Part shown: positions 16,542-24,625 of the stretch, piece after piece | Numbering within the stretch: the first letter of the stretch is position 1 | How the letters are laid out: each line of letters begins with the position of its first letter | Assembly (NCBI GenBank): GCA_900555425.1 | Contig: UNSM01000001.1 | Location: 1-37,951, forward strand | Reading direction: 5' to 3' | Length of the DNA stretch: 37,951 nucleotides | Origin: Candidatus Saccharimonadota bacterium | Lineage (GTDB): Bacteria > Patescibacteriota > Saccharimonadia > Saccharimonadales > Saccharimonadaceae | Program-made: the position numbers and the translations under genes | Notes under the pieces: generated by a model | Seen by the model: only the letters and a program-made list of their open reading frames with translations | What the model was told of the DNA's origin: nothing | Database searches by the model: none

Positions 16542-17756
16542 ATGAAAAAGTACGATTACGAAGCCAGAGATAGTGCAAGTAATAAAATCGTTAAATCAGT
16601 TGTTCAGGCTGATAGCGAAAATGCTGCCGCGAAGCTTTTGACGTCACAAGGGTTTGTCCCATTAAAAATTGAACTACAAGACGATAAGACCAGCTTCTTT
16701 GCAAAGTTTTCTGGTAGAATCACCACTAAGGATAGGGTTGTGTTTACTCGTCAGCTGGCTACACTTATTGGGGCAGGGCTACCTTTGGCGCAAAGTCTTC
16801 GAACAGTTCAAGAGCAGACGACGAATAAGCGCATGCAGGAAATAGTCCAGGAAATTATCTCTGATGTTGAAGGTGGTAAATCCTTGTCTGATTCGTTCGC
16901 AAAGCATCCAGAAGCTTTTAATAAAGTTTATGTAGCTTTGATCTCGGCCGGCGAGACGTCAGGTACAATGGATGATTCGCTTAAGAGGTTAGCTGCTCAG
17001 CAGGAAAAAGAGGCTGCTATGATGAGTAAAATTAGAGGTGCTATGATGTATCCGTCAATTGTTTTGGTAGTGATTATCTTAGTTATCGGATTTATGTTAT
17101 TCACGGTCGTTCCGCAAGTTGAGGGTCTGTATCGTGACTTAAATAAGGGGTTGCCATTTGTAACTCTTATGATGATTAAAGTGGCGAACTTTTTTAGTAG
17201 TCTTTGGTGGCTTGTTATATTGGCAATGATCATCGGCGGTTATTTCCTAGCACAATATTTGAAAACTGAGCAGGGAATTAGGACTAAAGACATCTTTAAG
17301 CTCAATGTCCCGATGTTCAAAGGTATGTTTAGAAAAATGTACATGGCACGATTTGCCAGGACTGGTCAAGTTCTTCTGAGTACTGGCGTGCCGATGCTTG
17401 ATATGCTTCGTATTACGTCTGACGCTGTTAATAACGTGATTATTAGCGAAAGCATACTTCGCGCATCAGACAAGGTGAAGGGTGGTAAGGCGCTCTCAGC
17501 TTCTTTATCTAATGAAGATTATTTCCTAGCAATGGTGCCGCAGATGATTAAAATTGGTGAGCAATCAGGTAAAATTGACGAGATGATGGGCAAGACTGCT
17601 CAGGTGTACGAAGATGAGCTTGACGAGGAGATTCGCGCCTTGTCGACGGCGATAGAGCCAGTTCTGATGGTCTTTTTGGCTATAGTTGCAGGTACGATGG
17701 TCGCGGCTATCTTGCTTCCAATCTATAGCTTGGTTGGCAACATCAATATTCGCTAG
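16542..17756 (+). CDS. pilC: Type IV pilus inner-membrane platform protein PilC
   Basis: Polytopic GspF/PilC protein that couples motor ATPases to pilin subunits. Two tandem GspF domains are seen, the first from FTRQLATLIGAGLPLAQSL and the second from FARTGQVLLSTGVPMLDML. Membrane helices lie at about residues 168-190, 215-238 and 370-395. At 404 residues it has standard length. It starts 3 nt after the pilT stop. No terminator is seen after it; an 80-nt gap leads to the pilin gene. Confidence 0.96.
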   Translation: MKKYDYEARDSASNKIVKSVVQADSENAAAKLLTSQGFVPLKIELQDDKTSFFAKFSGRITTKDRVVFTRQLATLIGAGLPLAQSLRTVQEQTTNKRMQEIVQEIISDVEGGKSLSDSFAKHPEAFNKVYVALISAGETSGTMDDSLKRLAAQQEKEAAMMSKIRGAMMYPSIVLVVIILVIGFMLFTVVPQVEGLYRDLNKGLPFVTLMMIKVANFFSSLWWLVILAMIIGGYFLAQYLKTEQGIRTKDIFKLNVPMFKGMFRKMYMARFARTGQVLLSTGVPMLDMLRITSDAVNNVIISESILRASDKVKGGKALSASLSNEDYFLAMVPQMIKIGEQSGKIDEMMGKTAQVYEDELDEEIRALSTAIEPVLMVFLAIVAGTMVAAILLPIYSLVGNINIR

Positions 17757-17774
17757 ACTGACTTATATTTTTAG

Positions 17775-17782
17775 TGTATTAT
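17775..17782 (+). promoter_or_regulatory. Possible promoter of the pilin gene
   Basis: TGTATTAT, a TG followed directly by a TATTAT -10-like box (17777-17782), lies in the pilC-pilin gap. No convincing -35 was found. A start near 17789 would give a ~50-nt leader with a GAAAGGTGGG ribosome-binding site, unlike the leaderless genes nearby. Confidence 0.4.
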
Positions 17783-17837
17783 AAACTTAAGCATTTTTGC
17801 GTAAATATAGGTAAACCATAGAAAGGTGGGAAATCTA

Positions 17838-18317
17838 ATGACAAAAAAAGATAATAAAAAAGGATTTACAATCATCGAGGTCGTCCTAGTCTTGGCTATT
17901 GCTGGACTTATCTTTGCGATGGTGTTTATCGCATTGCCAGCTTTGCAGCGTAGCCAGCATGACCAATCAAGGAAGAACGACGCTTCAACAGTTGCCGCAG
18001 CTATTACCAATTGGAATTCAGCTAACCGTAACGGCGGCACGTTTAATGAAGAGTCTCTACGTAAGTATGTCGATAAGCTTGATCAATACGACAAGTCCTC
18101 AGAGTTAAAGGTTGCTACACCTGGTGCTTCAATGTCAGTAGCTAGTAACGAAATCAAGGTTATGCGAGGTAAGAAATGTCCTTCTAGCACGCCAGCTCCA
18201 TCTGCTGACGATCCAGCAAACATAACTTTGCAAAACGGATCTTCACGCAATGCAGCAGTCGTAGTTCTGCTAGAGAACAATGGTTCTCAAAAGCAATTGT
18301 ATTGCCAGGATGTATAA
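17838..18317 (+). CDS. Major type IV pilin-like protein (class III signal)
   Basis: Prepilin with a short basic leader MTKKDNKKG, cleavage at G/F, then FTIIEVVLVLAIAGLIF with Glu at +5 and a ~25-residue hydrophobic helix. The mature part is about 150 residues. Two Cys (KKCPSS and LYCQDV) near the C terminus can form the classic pilin D-region disulfide. The start at 17838 is set by the upstream GAAAGGTGGG and the usual leader length; the GTG at 17826 is inside that site. A good terminator follows, so it can be expressed on its own. Best candidate for the major subunit. Confidence 0.9.
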   Translation: MTKKDNKKGFTIIEVVLVLAIAGLIFAMVFIALPALQRSQHDQSRKNDASTVAAAITNWNSANRNGGTFNEESLRKYVDKLDQYDKSSELKVATPGASMSVASNEIKVMRGKKCPSSTPAPSADDPANITLQNGSSRNAAVVVLLENNGSQKQLYCQDV

Positions 18318-18334
18318 TCCATAGATAAATTACG

Positions 18335-18364
18335 AATCAGCCTCGGTATGGGGCTGATTTTTTT
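18335..18364 (+). terminator. Terminator after the pilin gene
   Basis: Perfect 8-bp stem AATCAGCC (18335-18342) with GGCTGATT (18352-18359), a 9-nt loop, then an uninterrupted T run (18358-18364). It lies 18 nt after the pilin stop and is a typical Rho-independent terminator. It likely separates pilin mRNA from the prepilin peptidase transcript. Confidence 0.9.
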
Positions 18365-18389
18365 ATGGTTTTTTGTTACCATAAGAAGT

Positions 18390-19271
18390 ATGATTAAGTT
18401 TGTACTAGTGGGATTTTTAGGGGCTATTTTAGGTAGTTTCGCCGGAGCGCAAATTTGGCGCTTGCGGGCTCGTCAATTGGTGGAAGATAAAAAAGCTGGA
18501 GAAAAGGTTGACCAAAAGGAATTAAAGAAATTGTCTCCATTGATAAAAAAAATTTCCAAAGATAGGTCACGCTGTTTATCTTGCGGACATGAGCTTAAGT
18601 GGCACGATTTGATTCCTGTGGTAAGTTGGGTCGCTGGATTAGGGCGATGCAGATATTGCAAAGCATTTATTGGCTGGACGGAAATCTTGCTAGAACTAGT
18701 GATGGCTGGATTATTCGTTGCATCCGTGGCTTTTTGGCCTGGATCATTGACGGATATCTGGCAAGTCGCGTTGCTGGTCTTGTGGTTGGCAAGTTTGGTG
18801 CTGCTGGCGATTTTATTCGTCTATGACCTCAGATGGCTACTTCTTCCAGATGTAATTAATATTCCGTTTATCATTCTTGGTGCTATTTTTGCGGGAATAA
18901 AAGTATGTCTAGCTGGCGATTTCTCAAAAAGCTTGATGACGTTATTTGGGTCGATTGCGATTCTGAGTGGAATATATATGGTGTTATATTTATTCTCGAA
19001 ATATCGTTATGGGGAAGATAAAACTTGGATCGGTTTTGGTGACGTTAAGCTTGGACTTGGATTGGGGTTGTTCTTAGGAAATTGGCTTTTGGCGTTTGCG
19101 GCATTATTTATCGCGAATCTTATCGGCACGCTTCTTGTCTTGCCATCAATGATGCGAGGAAAATTGCAAGCAACTTCACGGATATGCTTCGGCCCATTGC
19201 TTATCGTAGGGTTTTTACTCGCTTGGTTCTTTAGTCGACAAATTTTAGAGTGGGGCTTTCTTATTGTCTAA
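18390..19271 (+). CDS. pilD: Prepilin leader peptidase PilD
   Basis: Polytopic aspartic protease that cleaves prepilin leaders. The N-terminal GSFAGAQIWRLR replaces the usual GSFLNVVIYRLP. The CxxC pairs are SRCLSCGH and GRCRYCK, catalytic Asp are in YDLRWLLLPD and GFGDVKLGLGLGLFLG, and about seven to eight membrane helices are expected. A charged ~40-residue insertion (residues 32-58) follows helix 1. The start at 18390 is preferred because the alternative ATG at 18348 lies inside the pilin terminator. TGTTACCAT (18374-18382) is a likely extended -10 box 8 nt before the start. Methyltransferase activity is not assessable. Confidence 0.93.
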   Translation: MIKFVLVGFLGAILGSFAGAQIWRLRARQLVEDKKAGEKVDQKELKKLSPLIKKISKDRSRCLSCGHELKWHDLIPVVSWVAGLGRCRYCKAFIGWTEILLELVMAGLFVASVAFWPGSLTDIWQVALLVLWLASLVLLAILFVYDLRWLLLPDVINIPFIILGAIFAGIKVCLAGDFSKSLMTLFGSIAILSGIYMVLYLFSKYRYGEDKTWIGFGDVKLGLGLGLFLGNWLLAFAALFIANLIGTLLVLPSMMRGKLQATSRICFGPLLIVGFLLAWFFSRQILEWGFLIV

Positions 19272-19294
19272 GTAAAAAGCGCTTATGCTATAAT
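19264..19294 (+). promoter_or_regulatory. Promoter of the minor pilin cluster
   Basis: TTGTCT (19264-19269), a 19-nt spacer and TATAAT (19289-19294) with an extended TGC. It spans the pilD stop codon and lies just before a GGAG site and the ATG at 19304, so the minor-pilin operon may be transcribed separately from pilD. Confidence 0.65.
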
Positions 19295-19303
19295 GGAGAA
19301 GTG

Positions 19304-20044
19304 ATGGGCAATAAACAAAAAGGTTTTACTATAATTGAAGTGATTTTGTTTGTGGCTATTTCTGGCTTACTGACCTCTATGTTAATGGTCGGCGTAAGTA
19401 TGTCAATTAATCGTCAGCAATATCGCGATTCGGTGCAGTCTTATGCTGGTTTTTTGCGAAATGAATACTCGAAGGTGGTCAATGTTGAGAATGAGCGATC
19501 TAAGGGCACTTGTCCAATTGAAGGTTCTGATGGTCGAGCTGAAACTCTGCGTGGTCAATCTGATTGTGTGATTGTCGGTCGCTATATTACCACTGAGGGT
19601 TCTCTGGGGTCGACAAACGGCAATCTGTACAAAACTTATCCAGTTTATGCCTATAGGTCAGATAAGGGTAGCGCGTGGACTTATAGACGTGGTGCTGAGT
19701 CTGATAAATATATCGTTAATTGGCAAGCAAAAACTAGGTTTTCTAACCAAGCCAAAGATAGTGCGTATATTTCTATTTTGATGTACCGCCACCCAGAGAC
19801 GGGGCAGTTGGATATTAGAACTGACACGAGCCGATTCGGTGACAATTTAACTGATTTCGTCAATAATAAAAATAGTGCTGGAGTTGTGCAATCTGCTGGC
19901 GAGCAGCGTCAACAGAGGGAAATTTGTGTTTATGATGACGGCTGGCTACCGGGGGAGAGATTATCTATTTTCCTACGATCGCATGCAGGTTCTGCCGATG
20001 CTGTAGTTGTGGGCAATGCGACAGGAGGCTGTGCTGATGCGTAA
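19304..20044 (+). CDS. Minor pilin (prepilin N-terminal signal), first of cluster
   Basis: Class III signal MGNKQKG/FTIIEVILFVAISGLL with Glu+5. The extracellular part is ~230 residues with several Cys (GTCPIEG, SDCVIVG, REICVYD, GGCADA). By position at the head of a four-gene minor pilin cluster it resembles GspH/FimT. The start at 19304 follows from the signal length and GGAG at 19295-19298; the GTG at 19250 is inside pilD. The 3' end overlaps the next gene by 8 nt. Confidence 0.88.
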   Translation: MGNKQKGFTIIEVILFVAISGLLTSMLMVGVSMSINRQQYRDSVQSYAGFLRNEYSKVVNVENERSKGTCPIEGSDGRAETLRGQSDCVIVGRYITTEGSLGSTNGNLYKTYPVYAYRSDKGSAWTYRRGAESDKYIVNWQAKTRFSNQAKDSAYISILMYRHPETGQLDIRTDTSRFGDNLTDFVNNKNSAGVVQSAGEQRQQREICVYDDGWLPGERLSIFLRSHAGSADAVVVGNATGGCADA

Positions 20045-20618
20045 GTTTAACAGAGGCGACACGCTTGTCGAAGTGCTGCTTGGAGTAACCATTTTTAGCC
20101 TAGTTGCCGTTGTCGCATTAGAAACCATGAATCGCGGGATGGCTATTGCTCAGTATTCTTTAGAGACGACATTGGTTCGTCAACAGGTTGACGCTCAGGC
20201 TGAAATGCTAAGATATGCGCATGATATGAAAAATGATACTTGGAAGAAGTTGGTAGACAATAATTCGGTGAGCGTTTCTGCTGTTAATGACAATGAAGGA
20301 AACTTGGGTGCTGAAAAATGTCCTGATGATTTTTCTACGAAAGAGTTTGCTTTGGCTGCGACACCTTCACTCGCTTCGAAGATTAGTATATTGAACAATC
20401 CTGGCGATTATAAACCAGCAGAAACATACGCACGGGTTGATAGCGATACTAAAAAAACGTATGGAATATCAGTTAGATTAGTTAAGCCGAGTACGACTGT
20501 CGGGAGCAGGGATAGCAATAAATATGATGCGTACATAAAAGCGTGCTGGATGCCAGTTGGCAGCAAAATGCCGGCAACCATTGGTACGATTGTGAGGTTG
20601 TATGATTCGGGGCTATAA
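20037..20618 (+). CDS. Minor pilin, second of cluster (PilV/GspI-like position)
   Basis: Begins MRKFNRG/DTLVEVLLGVTIFSLV: a prepilin signal in which the usual +1 Phe/Met is Asp, while Glu+5 is kept. A ~170-residue soluble part follows, with a Cys pair (EKCPDD, KACWMP). AGGAGG (20023-20028) sits 8 nt before the ATG, which fixes the start at 20037 rather than 20007. Overlap with the preceding stop (ATGCGTAA) suggests coupling. An Asp at +1 may still be cut, since cleavage mainly requires Gly-1. Confidence 0.87.
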   Translation: MRKFNRGDTLVEVLLGVTIFSLVAVVALETMNRGMAIAQYSLETTLVRQQVDAQAEMLRYAHDMKNDTWKKLVDNNSVSVSAVNDNEGNLGAEKCPDDFSTKEFALAATPSLASKISILNNPGDYKPAETYARVDSDTKKTYGISVRLVKPSTTVGSRDSNKYDAYIKACWMPVGSKMPATIGTIVRLYDSGL

Positions 20619-21300
20619 AAAAGGATTTACACTTATCGAATTGATGCTCGCCATGAGTTTTATCTCTGTTCTTTTGTTGTCGATTGCGATGGTGGGTATT
20701 CAAGCGGGAAAAATGTATAGCAGAGGTATTGTGCTTCGTGATGTTAATCAAGCGGGGCGAGATATTTCAGACACTATTCGACGCGATTTTCTTCAGGCGA
20801 ATGCCGAAAAAATTGACACTACTGGCTTGAGGGTACCGAATAATAGCAATTGGTCAACTGGTCGACTTTGTCTTGGCTCTCATTCTTATGTGTGGAATAA
20901 TCCAAAGTATTTGGATGATCCTAGTCTGTTGGGCGGAAATAGTCTGTTTAAGGTTAATGGTAATCCAGTGAATTTGGTGCGTGTAGTTGATGCGGATAGT
21001 GGATTATGTAAAAAAGATGCTTCTGGCAAATATCCGGAAACCGTCGATCTCGCAAAATCATCCAATTTGCTCAGGAATATTAATAGCGGTGATGGTTCGA
21101 TTGGTGTGCACGAAGTTACGTTAGAAAAGGTTACCTCAGATAATTCAAGAGAGGCGCTGTATAAATTGACCTTTACATTGGGGACGAGCAAGATGAGTGA
21201 AATAAGAAATTCTTCCTGTAAAGCTCCGACTGAAGATGATAGCAATTTTGAGTTCTGTGCTATAAATAAATTTGAGATGATTGTGAGGACAAATGGGTAA
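20602..21300 (+). CDS. Minor pilin, third of cluster (PilW/GspJ-like)
   Basis: Begins MIRGYKKG/FTLIELMLAMSFISVL, a canonical prepilin signal with Glu+5. The exported part is ~220 residues with Cys in RLCLGS, GLCKKD, SSCKAP and FEFCAI. The motif RDISDTIRRDFLQAN after the helix resembles the helical spine of PilW/GspJ proteins. It overlaps the preceding gene by 17 nt and the following one by 8 nt. Confidence 0.88.
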   Translation: MIRGYKKGFTLIELMLAMSFISVLLLSIAMVGIQAGKMYSRGIVLRDVNQAGRDISDTIRRDFLQANAEKIDTTGLRVPNNSNWSTGRLCLGSHSYVWNNPKYLDDPSLLGGNSLFKVNGNPVNLVRVVDADSGLCKKDASGKYPETVDLAKSSNLLRNINSGDGSIGVHEVTLEKVTSDNSREALYKLTFTLGTSKMSEIRNSSCKAPTEDDSNFEFCAINKFEMIVRTNG

Positions 21301-22435
21301 AAATGCGCGACAATCAGGTGCTGTATCTCTTTTTGCGGTCATATTTGGCGCGATGTTGCTGACTATTGTTACTATTGGGTTTATCAAGTTGATGATTATG
21401 GATCAGCGACAATCCTCGAATAATGATCTGTCACAAAGTGCTTATGACGCGGCTTTGGCTGGTGTTGAGGATGCTAAGCGCGTGGTTCGTGCCGCCCAGA
21501 CGGGCAATATTCAAGCGGCGGGAGTGCTGAATGGTCCAATTAATTGTAATATGGTCGCGGCGTCTGGTGTCGTTGGAGGCAGTTCTTCTGGCGAAACTAT
21601 TATTAAAACTGGCACGGATGCGGGTAAAAAATTTGATCAAGCGTATACTTGTGTAAAAATCACTATGAAATCCCAAGATTTTATATATAAGTCTATCGAG
21701 GAAAAATCTCAAATTGTGCCACTACGCGCAACTGGTTCATTCAACAAGATATCTATCGAATGGTATAGGCGCGATGATGAGAGCAATTTGAATGGCGCCA
21801 ATGCCGCTAACACTGAAATATCCACTTCTGGGGATTTGCCGACGAAAAACAACTGGAATGCTAATTCGCCACAATTGATGCGCGTGCAGCTTATTAATCC
21901 AGGCGCCACCTTTAATTTAGCGGCGTTAGATTCAACTGGCGTCACTTCTTTCTTGCGGCCAAACGTTTTAAGATCGGACGTGGCAGGTCAGAATGGTACT
22001 GTTGTTTCTGGTAAGATTTCTGATCATCCACGCGCAACTGACGGGAATGAACATAATAATGGAACAAGTGTGGTTTCTTGTAGCAAGACATTCAAGTTTT
22101 CTGGCGAATATTCGTGTAAAGCGGTGATTGATGTTGATGAGATTCCAGCTGGTAGCGAAACAGCATTCTTAAGGTTATTGCCTATATATAAAGGCGGTAG
22201 TGTGAAGATTTCTCTTCAGAAAACCGACGGAACGATTGTCAATTTTGATGGAGTCCAGCCAATTGTCGATTCCACGGGGCGGGCAAGTGATTTGTTTAGA
22301 AGAGTTGAAGCTCGATTGCAAATAGGAGATGATTTCGCATATCCTAACAATGCGGTTGAATTAAAGAATAGTCTATGTAAAGATTTCTCTGTATCTGGCG
22401 GCGGATCTGCTACCGCAGGTCGATGTAAACCATAA
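21293..22435 (+). CDS. PilX/GspK-like pilus protein
   Basis: MGKNARQSGAVSLFAVIFGAML begins a hydrophobic helix (about residues 9-32) that lacks the GFTLIE signal and the Glu+5, as in PilX_N-type proteins. SQSAYDAALAGVEDAKRVV is the recurring post-helix motif of this group. The extracellular part is ~340 residues with few Cys (NCNM, YTCVK, VSCSK, YSCKA, SLCKD, GRCKP). As last gene of the minor pilin set it may cap or prime the pilus tip as GspK does; the role is inferred from position. It ends 1 nt from the convergent recombinase gene. Confidence 0.83.
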   Translation: MGKNARQSGAVSLFAVIFGAMLLTIVTIGFIKLMIMDQRQSSNNDLSQSAYDAALAGVEDAKRVVRAAQTGNIQAAGVLNGPINCNMVAASGVVGGSSSGETIIKTGTDAGKKFDQAYTCVKITMKSQDFIYKSIEEKSQIVPLRATGSFNKISIEWYRRDDESNLNGANAANTEISTSGDLPTKNNWNANSPQLMRVQLINPGATFNLAALDSTGVTSFLRPNVLRSDVAGQNGTVVSGKISDHPRATDGNEHNNGTSVVSCSKTFKFSGEYSCKAVIDVDEIPAGSETAFLRLLPIYKGGSVKISLQKTDGTIVNFDGVQPIVDSTGRASDLFRRVEARLQIGDDFAYPNNAVELKNSLCKDFSVSGGGSATAGRCKP

Positions 22436-22436
22436 G

Positions 22437-23360
22437 CTAAGCTTCTGTATCACTATGGAATCGGTCGTGAATGTCTTTCAGGTGCTGGTCGGTAACATGC
22501 GTATATACCTGTGTTGTTGATATATTGCTATGTCCCAGCATCGATTGGACTGAGCGCAAGTCTGCACCGTTCATAAGTAGGTCGGTGGCAAAGCTATGGC
22601 GCATAGTGTGTGGGCTTACATGTTTTGTGATACCAGCCAATCTAGCATATTGACCAACCATTCTCTGAATACTGCGCGCGCTTAACCTACGGTAGTCTCC
22701 GGAGGTGTTGGGAGTTGCGTGGCGTTTGCTATAGCTTAAAAATAGAGCGGGTAGATTATCTGTTCTAGCTTCCAGGTATGCTGATATGTGTTCGGCAGCA
22801 CTTTTTGAAATAAAAACAGGGCGATCCTTTTGTCCTTTTCCTCGCACCATAAATTCGCGCCTCTTTAGGTTTATATGATCTCGGTTTAAATTGACCAATT
22901 CTGAAACACGCAGTCCACTGGAAAATAGCAACTCAACAATTGCTCGATCTCTCAATCCAGATTCTGTATCGGTTGGTATTTGATCGATCATACGTAAAAT
23001 CTCGTCATATTGTAAAAAAGTCACTTGTTTACGGACTACTTTGGGTAATATAATTCTGTCGGCTGCTAGACTTTTGATATTACGACGAGAAAGGTAGGTC
23101 AGCAGACCTCGCAGCGCAATAAGATGATAACTTTGGGTAATTAAAGACAGTTCTTCGCCGGTGTTGTCATTTTTATAACGGTTTAGCCAGAGGCGATACT
23201 GGCGTATTAGTTCTGATGTAATTTTATCAACACTTATATCACCAGCAAAATCAATGAATCTCTCCAGGTATAGTTGATAATTTATAATGGTTTTTTGACT
23301 ACGCCCACCTTCAACCTCTAGGTGCTCTAAGAAATCAGTTAAAGCTTCTGACATAAACAT
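22437..23360 (-). CDS. Tyrosine recombinase, XerC/XerD family
   Basis: Site-specific recombinase, probably the chromosome-dimer resolvase. An N-terminal SAM-like core-binding domain (FLEHLEVEGGRSQKTIINYQ) is followed by a catalytic domain with Arg in SGLRVSELVNL, Lys in VRGKGQKDRP, HxxR in SPHTMRHSFATDL, His in LGHSNISTTQ and the nucleophile Tyr in VYTHV. The start is placed at 23360, 8 nt after a TAGAAT box; a second ATG is at 23354 and a longer reading frame to 23396 would include the promoter. Whether it is the main XerC/D or an integrase relative cannot be told; no att or dif site was identified. Confidence 0.92.
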   Translation of the reverse strand: MFMSEALTDFLEHLEVEGGRSQKTIINYQLYLERFIDFAGDISVDKITSELIRQYRLWLNRYKNDNTGEELSLITQSYHLIALRGLLTYLSRRNIKSLAADRIILPKVVRKQVTFLQYDEILRMIDQIPTDTESGLRDRAIVELLFSSGLRVSELVNLNRDHINLKRREFMVRGKGQKDRPVFISKSAAEHISAYLEARTDNLPALFLSYSKRHATPNTSGDYRRLSARSIQRMVGQYARLAGITKHVSPHTMRHSFATDLLMNGADLRSVQSMLGHSNISTTQVYTHVTDQHLKDIHDRFHSDTEA

Positions 23361-23367
23361 AATATTT

Positions 23368-23396
23368 ATTCTATCGCTAATGAATATGTTTATCAA
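23368..23396 (-). promoter_or_regulatory. Promoter of the recombinase gene
   Basis: On the reverse strand TTGATA (23396-23391), a 17-nt spacer and TAGAAT (23373-23368). The -10 box ends 8 nt before the ATG at 23360, so the mRNA is probably leaderless. It lies back to back with the ndk promoter. Confidence 0.7.
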
Positions 23397-23408
23397 ATTA
23401 TTTATTTC

Positions 23409-23417
23409 TGCTACTAT
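23409..23417 (+). promoter_or_regulatory. Promoter of ndk (extended -10)
   Basis: TGCTACTAT, with TACTAT at 23412-23417, gives a leader of about 22 nt containing an AGAGGAG ribosome-binding site. The -35 region (TTTATC, 17 nt upstream) is weak. Confidence 0.55.
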
Positions 23418-23446
23418 ATTAGAAAATAATAAGCAGAGGAGTATCT

Positions 23447-23971
23447 ATGGCAGAAAGCGAAAAAAACTACTGTGGCGTTGAGAGGACATTGATCGTCTTT
23501 AAGCCTGACGCAGTTCAACGGGGTATAGTTGGGGAAATTTTACAACGTTTTGAGCGAGTTGGTCTAAAAATAGTTGGTGTAAAAATGACATCACCATCTA
23601 GGGATCATTACTATGCTCATTACGAGGACATCGGTAAATTGGCTACTCGTCGAGGCGAGGATACTTTGAATATAACATTAGATATGATGATGGATGGTCC
23701 AGTTATAGCAATGGTATTAGAGGGCGTCGAAGCTGTCGCTGTTGTTAGGAAGATTGTTGGTCCAACAGAGCCTAAGTCGGCTGACATGGGAACAATTCGC
23801 GGTGACTATTCACACATTAGTTTTGGCTATGCAGATGAGTGTCAAAAGGGAGTCCCAAATTTGATTCACGCATCTGGCGATTCAGATGAGGCTGTTCGTG
23901 AGATCGAGCACTGGTTCAAGCCGGAAGAATTGGTAAATTATCACACACTAAGTGAAAAGTTTACTCGCTAA
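23447..23971 (+). CDS. ndk: Nucleoside diphosphate kinase
   Basis: Transfers the gamma-phosphate among NTPs/dNTPs through a phospho-His. Signatures: ERTLIVFKPDAVQRGIVGEI, the DGPVIAMVLEG core, IRGDYSH and the active-site NLIHASGDSDEA, where the catalytic His is followed by a one-residue longer loop than the usual HxSDS. At 174 residues it exceeds the usual ~140-150 because of an insertion around EDIGKLATRRGEDTLN and a C-terminal extension (PEELVNYHTLSEKFTR), as in longer archaeal/CPR forms. AGAGGAG precedes the ATG. Confidence 0.95.
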   Translation: MAESEKNYCGVERTLIVFKPDAVQRGIVGEILQRFERVGLKIVGVKMTSPSRDHYYAHYEDIGKLATRRGEDTLNITLDMMMDGPVIAMVLEGVEAVAVVRKIVGPTEPKSADMGTIRGDYSHISFGYADECQKGVPNLIHASGDSDEAVREIEHWFKPEELVNYHTLSEKFTR

Positions 23972-23995
23972 GCTAGTCTTTCCTGAGAGTTACCG

Positions 23996-24004
23996 TGGTA
24001 TAAT
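23996..24004 (+). promoter_or_regulatory. Promoter of tRNA-Arg and PH-domain gene
   Basis: TGGTATAAT, an extended -10 box with TATAAT at 23999-24004, 8 nt before the tRNA 5' end. The tRNA precursor should have almost no 5' leader. No good -35 was found. It must also serve the protein gene that starts 5 nt after the tRNA. Confidence 0.7.
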
Positions 24005-24012
24005 GGTTGTAT

Positions 24013-24089
24013 GCCTCGGTAGCTCAACTGGATAGAGCAGATCCGTCCTAAGGATAAGGTTGTAGGTTCGACTCCTGCCCGGGGTACCA
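24013..24089 (+). tRNA. tRNA-Arg (CCU)
   Basis: A full cloverleaf can be drawn: acceptor GCCTCGG with CCGGGGT (one G-U at the end, one U-G inside), D stem GCTC/GAGC, anticodon loop GTCCTAA giving CCU, T stem GTAGG/CCTGC with TTCGACT. Discriminator A and CCA are encoded (24087-24089). Base 27-43 in the anticodon stem is a G-A mismatch. It decodes AGG. The next CDS starts at 24095. Confidence 0.95.
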
Positions 24090-24094
24090 TATAT

Positions 24095-24625
24095 ATGACA
24101 GAGCAAATTAAAGGTAAGCAATTTGATGGGCAGCGTGACGGAGAGCAACTGTTGTTTGTGTTTCGTCGTCACATAATTGCTATGAGGAAAGGATTTTATT
24201 TGCTTCTAGGATCAATGACGCTTGGTTCATTGCCTTTTTTAATTTGGCAAGATAATTTGAACCTTTTATGGATGTTTGTTGGCGGATTTATTTTTGGTCT
24301 AATGTTATTTTTCTATCATTTTTTGATGTGGTTTTATACTTACTATATTGTTACCGATCAGAGAATTCGTCAGATTACTCAACATGGATTTTTTGGCAAA
24401 GATGTCATTGAGCTGAAATTGTCAAAAATTCAGAATATTAGTTATAGTATCCCGGGGTTTAGTGGAGAGATGTTTAAATTCGGAACAATAGTTATTCAAA
24501 CTTTTGTTGGAGATCTTGTTATAAAAAACGTAGAACATCCAGATAAGATCTATAATAAATTACAAGACGCAGTGGAAATTTCGACAAAGAAGGAGGATAT
24601 CAATGAAGAATCTATTGAACCGTAA
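24095..24625 (+). CDS. PH-domain membrane protein
   Basis: 176 residues: a short cytoplasmic N terminus, two membrane helices (about residues 33-52 and 58-86), then a bacterial PH domain (bPH2/YdbT type): TYYIVTDQRIRQITQHGFFG, KLSKIQNISYSIPG, FKFGTIVIQT, ending with a helix. bPH2 domains act in membrane-stress or envelope roles in a few studied cases; the ligand is unknown. No ribosome-binding site exists, since the 5 nt before the ATG adjoin the tRNA CCA. It overlaps the following foldase gene by 23 nt. Confidence 0.85.
   Translation: MTEQIKGKQFDGQRDGEQLLFVFRRHIIAMRKGFYLLLGSMTLGSLPFLIWQDNLNLLWMFVGGFIFGLMLFFYHFLMWFYTYYIVTDQRIRQITQHGFFGKDVIELKLSKIQNISYSIPGFSGEMFKFGTIVIQTFVGDLVIKNVEHPDKIYNKLQDAVEISTKKEDINEESIEP

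Noticed and set aside
18313..18318. TATAAT at the pilin stop as a promoter
   Set aside because: A strong terminator starts 17 nt later, so any transcript would be about 40 nt; more likely a by-product of Val-stop plus T.
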